From Streptomyces fumigatiscleroticus (GTDB taxonomy: Bacteria; Actinomycetota; Actinomycetes; Streptomycetales; Streptomycetaceae), in NCBI RefSeq assembly GCF_014647975.1, contig NZ_BMQF01000004.1, forward strand, positions 1-64,000: a stretch of 64,000 bases of DNA, given 5' to 3'. Numbering within the stretch: the stretch's first letter is position 1; each line of letters starts with the position of its first letter. Below the pieces are notes generated by a model. That model was not told where the DNA came from. It searched no databases and saw only the letters and a program-made list of their open reading frames with translations. Positions 61,842-64,000 of this stretch are shown here, piece by piece. Both the position numbers and the translations under genes were made by a program.

Positions 61842-62040
61842 AAAGGGGCGCGGGGAACTGCGCGACCAGCCACAGCGCACCCGCAGACGAGACACCGCCC
61901 CCGGACGCCCAAAGGGGCGCGGGGAACTGCGCGACCAGCCACAGCGCACCCGCAGACGAGACACCGCCCCCGGACGCCCAAAGGGGCGCGGGGAACTGCG
62001 CGACCAGCCACAGCGCACCCGCAGACGAGACACCGCCCCC
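61842..62040. repeat. three tandem copies of a 69-base intergenic repeat
   Basis: Copies begin at 61842, 61911 and 61980 (AAAGGGGCGCGGGGAACTGC...) with an exact 69-base period and near-perfect identity. The bases around GCCCCAAAGGGGCG can form a hairpin. This motif is, from memory, a very common Streptomyces intergenic element; tandem triplication is less usual. It lies between the convergent pcaL and regulator-like genes and may terminate both. No gene is supported in 61777-62074. Confidence 0.85.
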
Positions 62041-62074
62041 GGCGAATTCCCGGCGCACCGCCCCCGGCGGACCC

Positions 62075-64000
62075 CTAGCGCACCGCCGCCCCGGCCGCCA
62101 AGGCCCCCCGCGCCCGGTCCACCAACCCGTCCGCACCGCAGGATTGGGCCAGCGCCAGGCCCCGCTCGAGTTCGGCGACCGACCCGGCGGCGATGCCGTG
62201 CTCGATGCGGGCGGCCGCGTGCTCGTACTGGCAGGGCGAGGACTCCAGGTAGGCGACGGCCTGGGCGGCGATCCGGACCGCGCGCTGCCCGGTCTGGAGC
62301 GCGGCGGCGCAGCGCAGGGCCTCGCCGATGGCGGTGTCGGTGCCGAAGCGCTCGGCCTGGCGGCGGGCGTCGGTGGCGAGCCGTGCGGCACGGCCGGGGT
62401 CGTGCGCGGCCAGGGCGCGGGCGAGGTCGGCGGCCCAGGGCGCCAGTACGGGGTTGTGGTGGCCGCGCCCGGCCGCCGCCCTGCCCGCCGCCTGGAGCTC
62501 GTCGATGCCCTCCCCGGTGCGGCCGACGGCGAGCAGCAGCCGGCCGCGCACGGCACGCGGATCGGGCAGCACGATGGTGGAGGGGTAGGGCGGCGCGAAG
62601 CCGTACCGCTCGGCGGTGGCCCATGCCTCGTCGACATGGCCGCGGGCGAGCAGCGTGTCGATCAGGTTGCAGGTGGCCGTCCAGTACAGGGGCAGACCCC
62701 GGCCGACGCGCTCGGCGAGCCGCAGTGACGTGCGCAGGGACGTCTCCGCCTCCCGCAGCCGGCCTCGCCTGCGGTGTCCGAGCCCCACGTAGGCATGGGC
62801 CAGGGCGAGGTGGCCGCCGCTCCAGCCGGCCGTCTCGTAGGCGTGCAGGGCCTCGTTGTAGAGGCTCTCGGCGCGGTCGAGACGGTCGGTGTAGACGTAG
62901 GTGTTCGCCAGCATCAGCAGCAGCTCGACGCCCCACTCGGCGTCCGTCCAGCCGAGCCCGGGGGCGAGCCGGCCGTTGACGAGGGCGCGGTCGCACAGTT
63001 CGACGGCCTCCTCGGCGTTCGCGCCCTGGGCCATGGCGTCGAAGGCGCGCAGGATGAGCAGCGCGCGCTCGGAGTTGTCCCGGCCGGTGCAGGAGCGGAC
63101 GAGTTCGGCCAGGCGCGCGGAGCGGCCCGGCACGGCGGCCTCGCCTGCGTGGATGCCCTCCCACATGTACTGCACGGCCTGGAGCCGCATGCGGGACGGT
63201 CCCGGTTCGTGCCGGGCGGCCTCCGCCTCGACCGTGCGGACGGCCTCCTCCAGCTGGTCGTTGTGGACGAGCGCCTGGGAGAGACGGAGGACGGCGTCCA
63301 CCCGCGCGGGTCCGTCCAGACCCGGCATGGCGAGCGCGGTGCGCAGATGACCGATGGTCCTGGCGGGCGCGGTGAGCAGGGTGGCGCGGCCCAGTTCGTA
63401 CAGCACGCGCGCGTGGACGTCGGGGCGGGGCGGTTCCAGCAGGGCGCGTTCCAGGCAGCGGCGTGCGGCGTCGGGGGCGCCGACGGCGAGGTGCTCGCGG
63501 GCGGCCTCGCGGAGCTGCTCGACGAGTTCCTCGTCGTCGTCGGGGTGGACCTGGAGCAGATGGCGGGAGGCGGCGGCCAGGCCGCGCCCGGAGTCGGCGA
63601 GCACCTGGGCGGCGATGCCGTGCATGGCGGTGCGCAGCGCCTCGGGGATGGAGTTGTAGACGGCGGTGGCGATGAGCGGGTGGACGAACTCCAGGTCGCC
63701 GTCGTCGGTCTGCCCGGCGCCGGGGTCGGGCGCGGTGAGGATGCGGGCGCTGCGCAGCAGTTCGGCGCAGCGGACGGCGTCGTCGTGGCTCATGGTGGCG
63801 AGCCGGGCCACCAGGCCGACGGAGATGCCGGTGCCGAGGATGGCGGCGGCCCAGGCGAACCGGGTGGCGTCGATGCCGAGTTGCTCCAGGCGGGCGACGA
63901 GTCCGCCGCCGCGGGCCGCGCGGTTCAGGGCGCGCAACTCGCCGGCCTGCGCCTCGACCGGTTGCAGCTCGCTGTCCTGCACCTTGGCCAGGAGTTCCAC
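62075..64000 (-). CDS. large regulator-like ATPase/TPR protein, C-terminal part (no HTH)
   Basis: An open frame of about 641 codons to its TAG; the N-terminus is beyond the right edge. The visible part is the helical, TPR-like middle and end of a LuxR-type LAL or AfsR-like protein: DLEFVHPLIATAVYNSIPE (typical post-ATPase region), SRHLLQVHPDDDEELVEQLREAAREHL in parts, then many paired helices (AESLYNEALHAYETAGWSGGHLALAHAYVGLG). The usual C-terminal LuxR HTH is absent: the frame stops soon after the last helices. Walker motifs, if any, are outside the window. It converges on pcaL. Confidence 0.75.
   Translation of the reverse strand: MELLAKVQDSELQPVEAQAGELRALNRAARGGGLVARLEQLGIDATRFAWAAAILGTGISVGLVARLATMSHDDAVRCAELLRSARILTAPDPGAGQTDDGDLEFVHPLIATAVYNSIPEALRTAMHGIAAQVLADSGRGLAAASRHLLQVHPDDDEELVEQLREAAREHLAVGAPDAARRCLERALLEPPRPDVHARVLYELGRATLLTAPARTIGHLRTALAMPGLDGPARVDAVLRLSQALVHNDQLEEAVRTVEAEAARHEPGPSRMRLQAVQYMWEGIHAGEAAVPGRSARLAELVRSCTGRDNSERALLILRAFDAMAQGANAEEAVELCDRALVNGRLAPGLGWTDAEWGVELLLMLANTYVYTDRLDRAESLYNEALHAYETAGWSGGHLALAHAYVGLGHRRRGRLREAETSLRTSLRLAERVGRGLPLYWTATCNLIDTLLARGHVDEAWATAERYGFAPPYPSTIVLPDPRAVRGRLLLAVGRTGEGIDELQAAGRAAAGRGHHNPVLAPWAADLARALAAHDPGRAARLATDARRQAERFGTDTAIGEALRCAAALQTGQRAVRIAAQAVAYLESSPCQYEHAAARIEHGIAAGSVAELERGLALAQSCGADGLVDRARGALAAGAAVR

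Noticed and set aside
61712..62011. 99-codon minus-strand frame with repeating GRAVPRAPLG units
   Set aside because: Follows from the 69-base repeat; the plus strand is the end of pcaL and an intergenic region.

Overview
The window reads as chromosome from a Streptomyces (Actinomycetota). GC is very high, codons are strongly biased to G/C in third position, and GTG/TTG starts and 1-4 base stop/start overlaps are frequent. Marker families fit: SsgA-like sporulation protein, WhiB-type regulator, hopanoid genes, separated LigD-type repair genes and a PcaV-controlled protocatechuate operon. From memory, the gene order (hopanoid genes, idi, an SCO6745-type protein, ssgD, pca operon) follows the S. 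coelicolor SCO67xx region; this was not checked by alignment. No tRNA, rRNA, CRISPR array, insertion sequence or prophage was seen.

1-8.6 kb (minus strand): a hopanoid operon, hpnC-hpnD-microORF-hpnE-prenyl diphosphate synthase-shc-hpnG-hpnH-ispG, nearly every junction overlapping. It runs from farnesyl diphosphate through squalene and hopene to ribosylhopane precursors, with ispG feeding the MEP pathway. 8.9-16 kb (minus): a compact set with a polymer-export ABC transporter, a family 2 glycosyltransferase, two CDP-alcohol phosphotransferases, a glycerol-1-phosphate-dehydrogenase-type enzyme and a LicC-like cytidylyltransferase. Together they look like an uncharacterised pathway for a polyol-phosphate glycopolymer or lipid, and this is the best candidate for a new system here. 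16-19.2 kb (plus): an epimerase, a CDF metal exporter and isopentenyl diphosphate isomerase.

19-34.8 kb: mixed housekeeping and accessory genes (anti-sigma-type ATPase, HdeD-like membrane protein, enoyl-CoA hydratase, GlxA-type regulator with a DJ-1/PfpI gene remnant behind it, SCO6745-type protein, LPFR small protein, Tex, ABC-F ATPase, secreted M1 peptidase, macrodomain protein, amino-acid permease, MerR regulator, and an SDR that has lost its catalytic Tyr/Lys and carries a 5-residue tandem repeat). 34.9-39.6 kb (minus): a fatty-acid oxidation operon (CoA-transferase, thiolase, FadB-type protein). 39.7-50 kb: saccharopine-dehydrogenase-like protein, repeat-bearing small membrane protein, endonuclease V, ssgD, GOLPH3-like protein, a second ABC-F gene with a long leader, DDAH, an acyl-ACP desaturase behind three abutting operator-like palindromes, WhiB, VOC and LacI-type proteins.

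50.3-51.0 kb is a noncoding 17-bp minisatellite. 51-54.4 kb holds separate, divergent LigD-type polymerase and ligase genes and a zinc alcohol dehydrogenase. 54.6-61.8 kb is the beta-ketoadipate branch: divergent pcaV and pcaIJFHGBL, which converts protocatechuate to acetyl-CoA and succinyl-CoA, with two similar near-palindromes in the divergent promoter region. Three tandem copies of a 69-bp intergenic repeat then separate pcaL from a convergent large regulator-like gene that has no C-terminal HTH and runs off the right edge.
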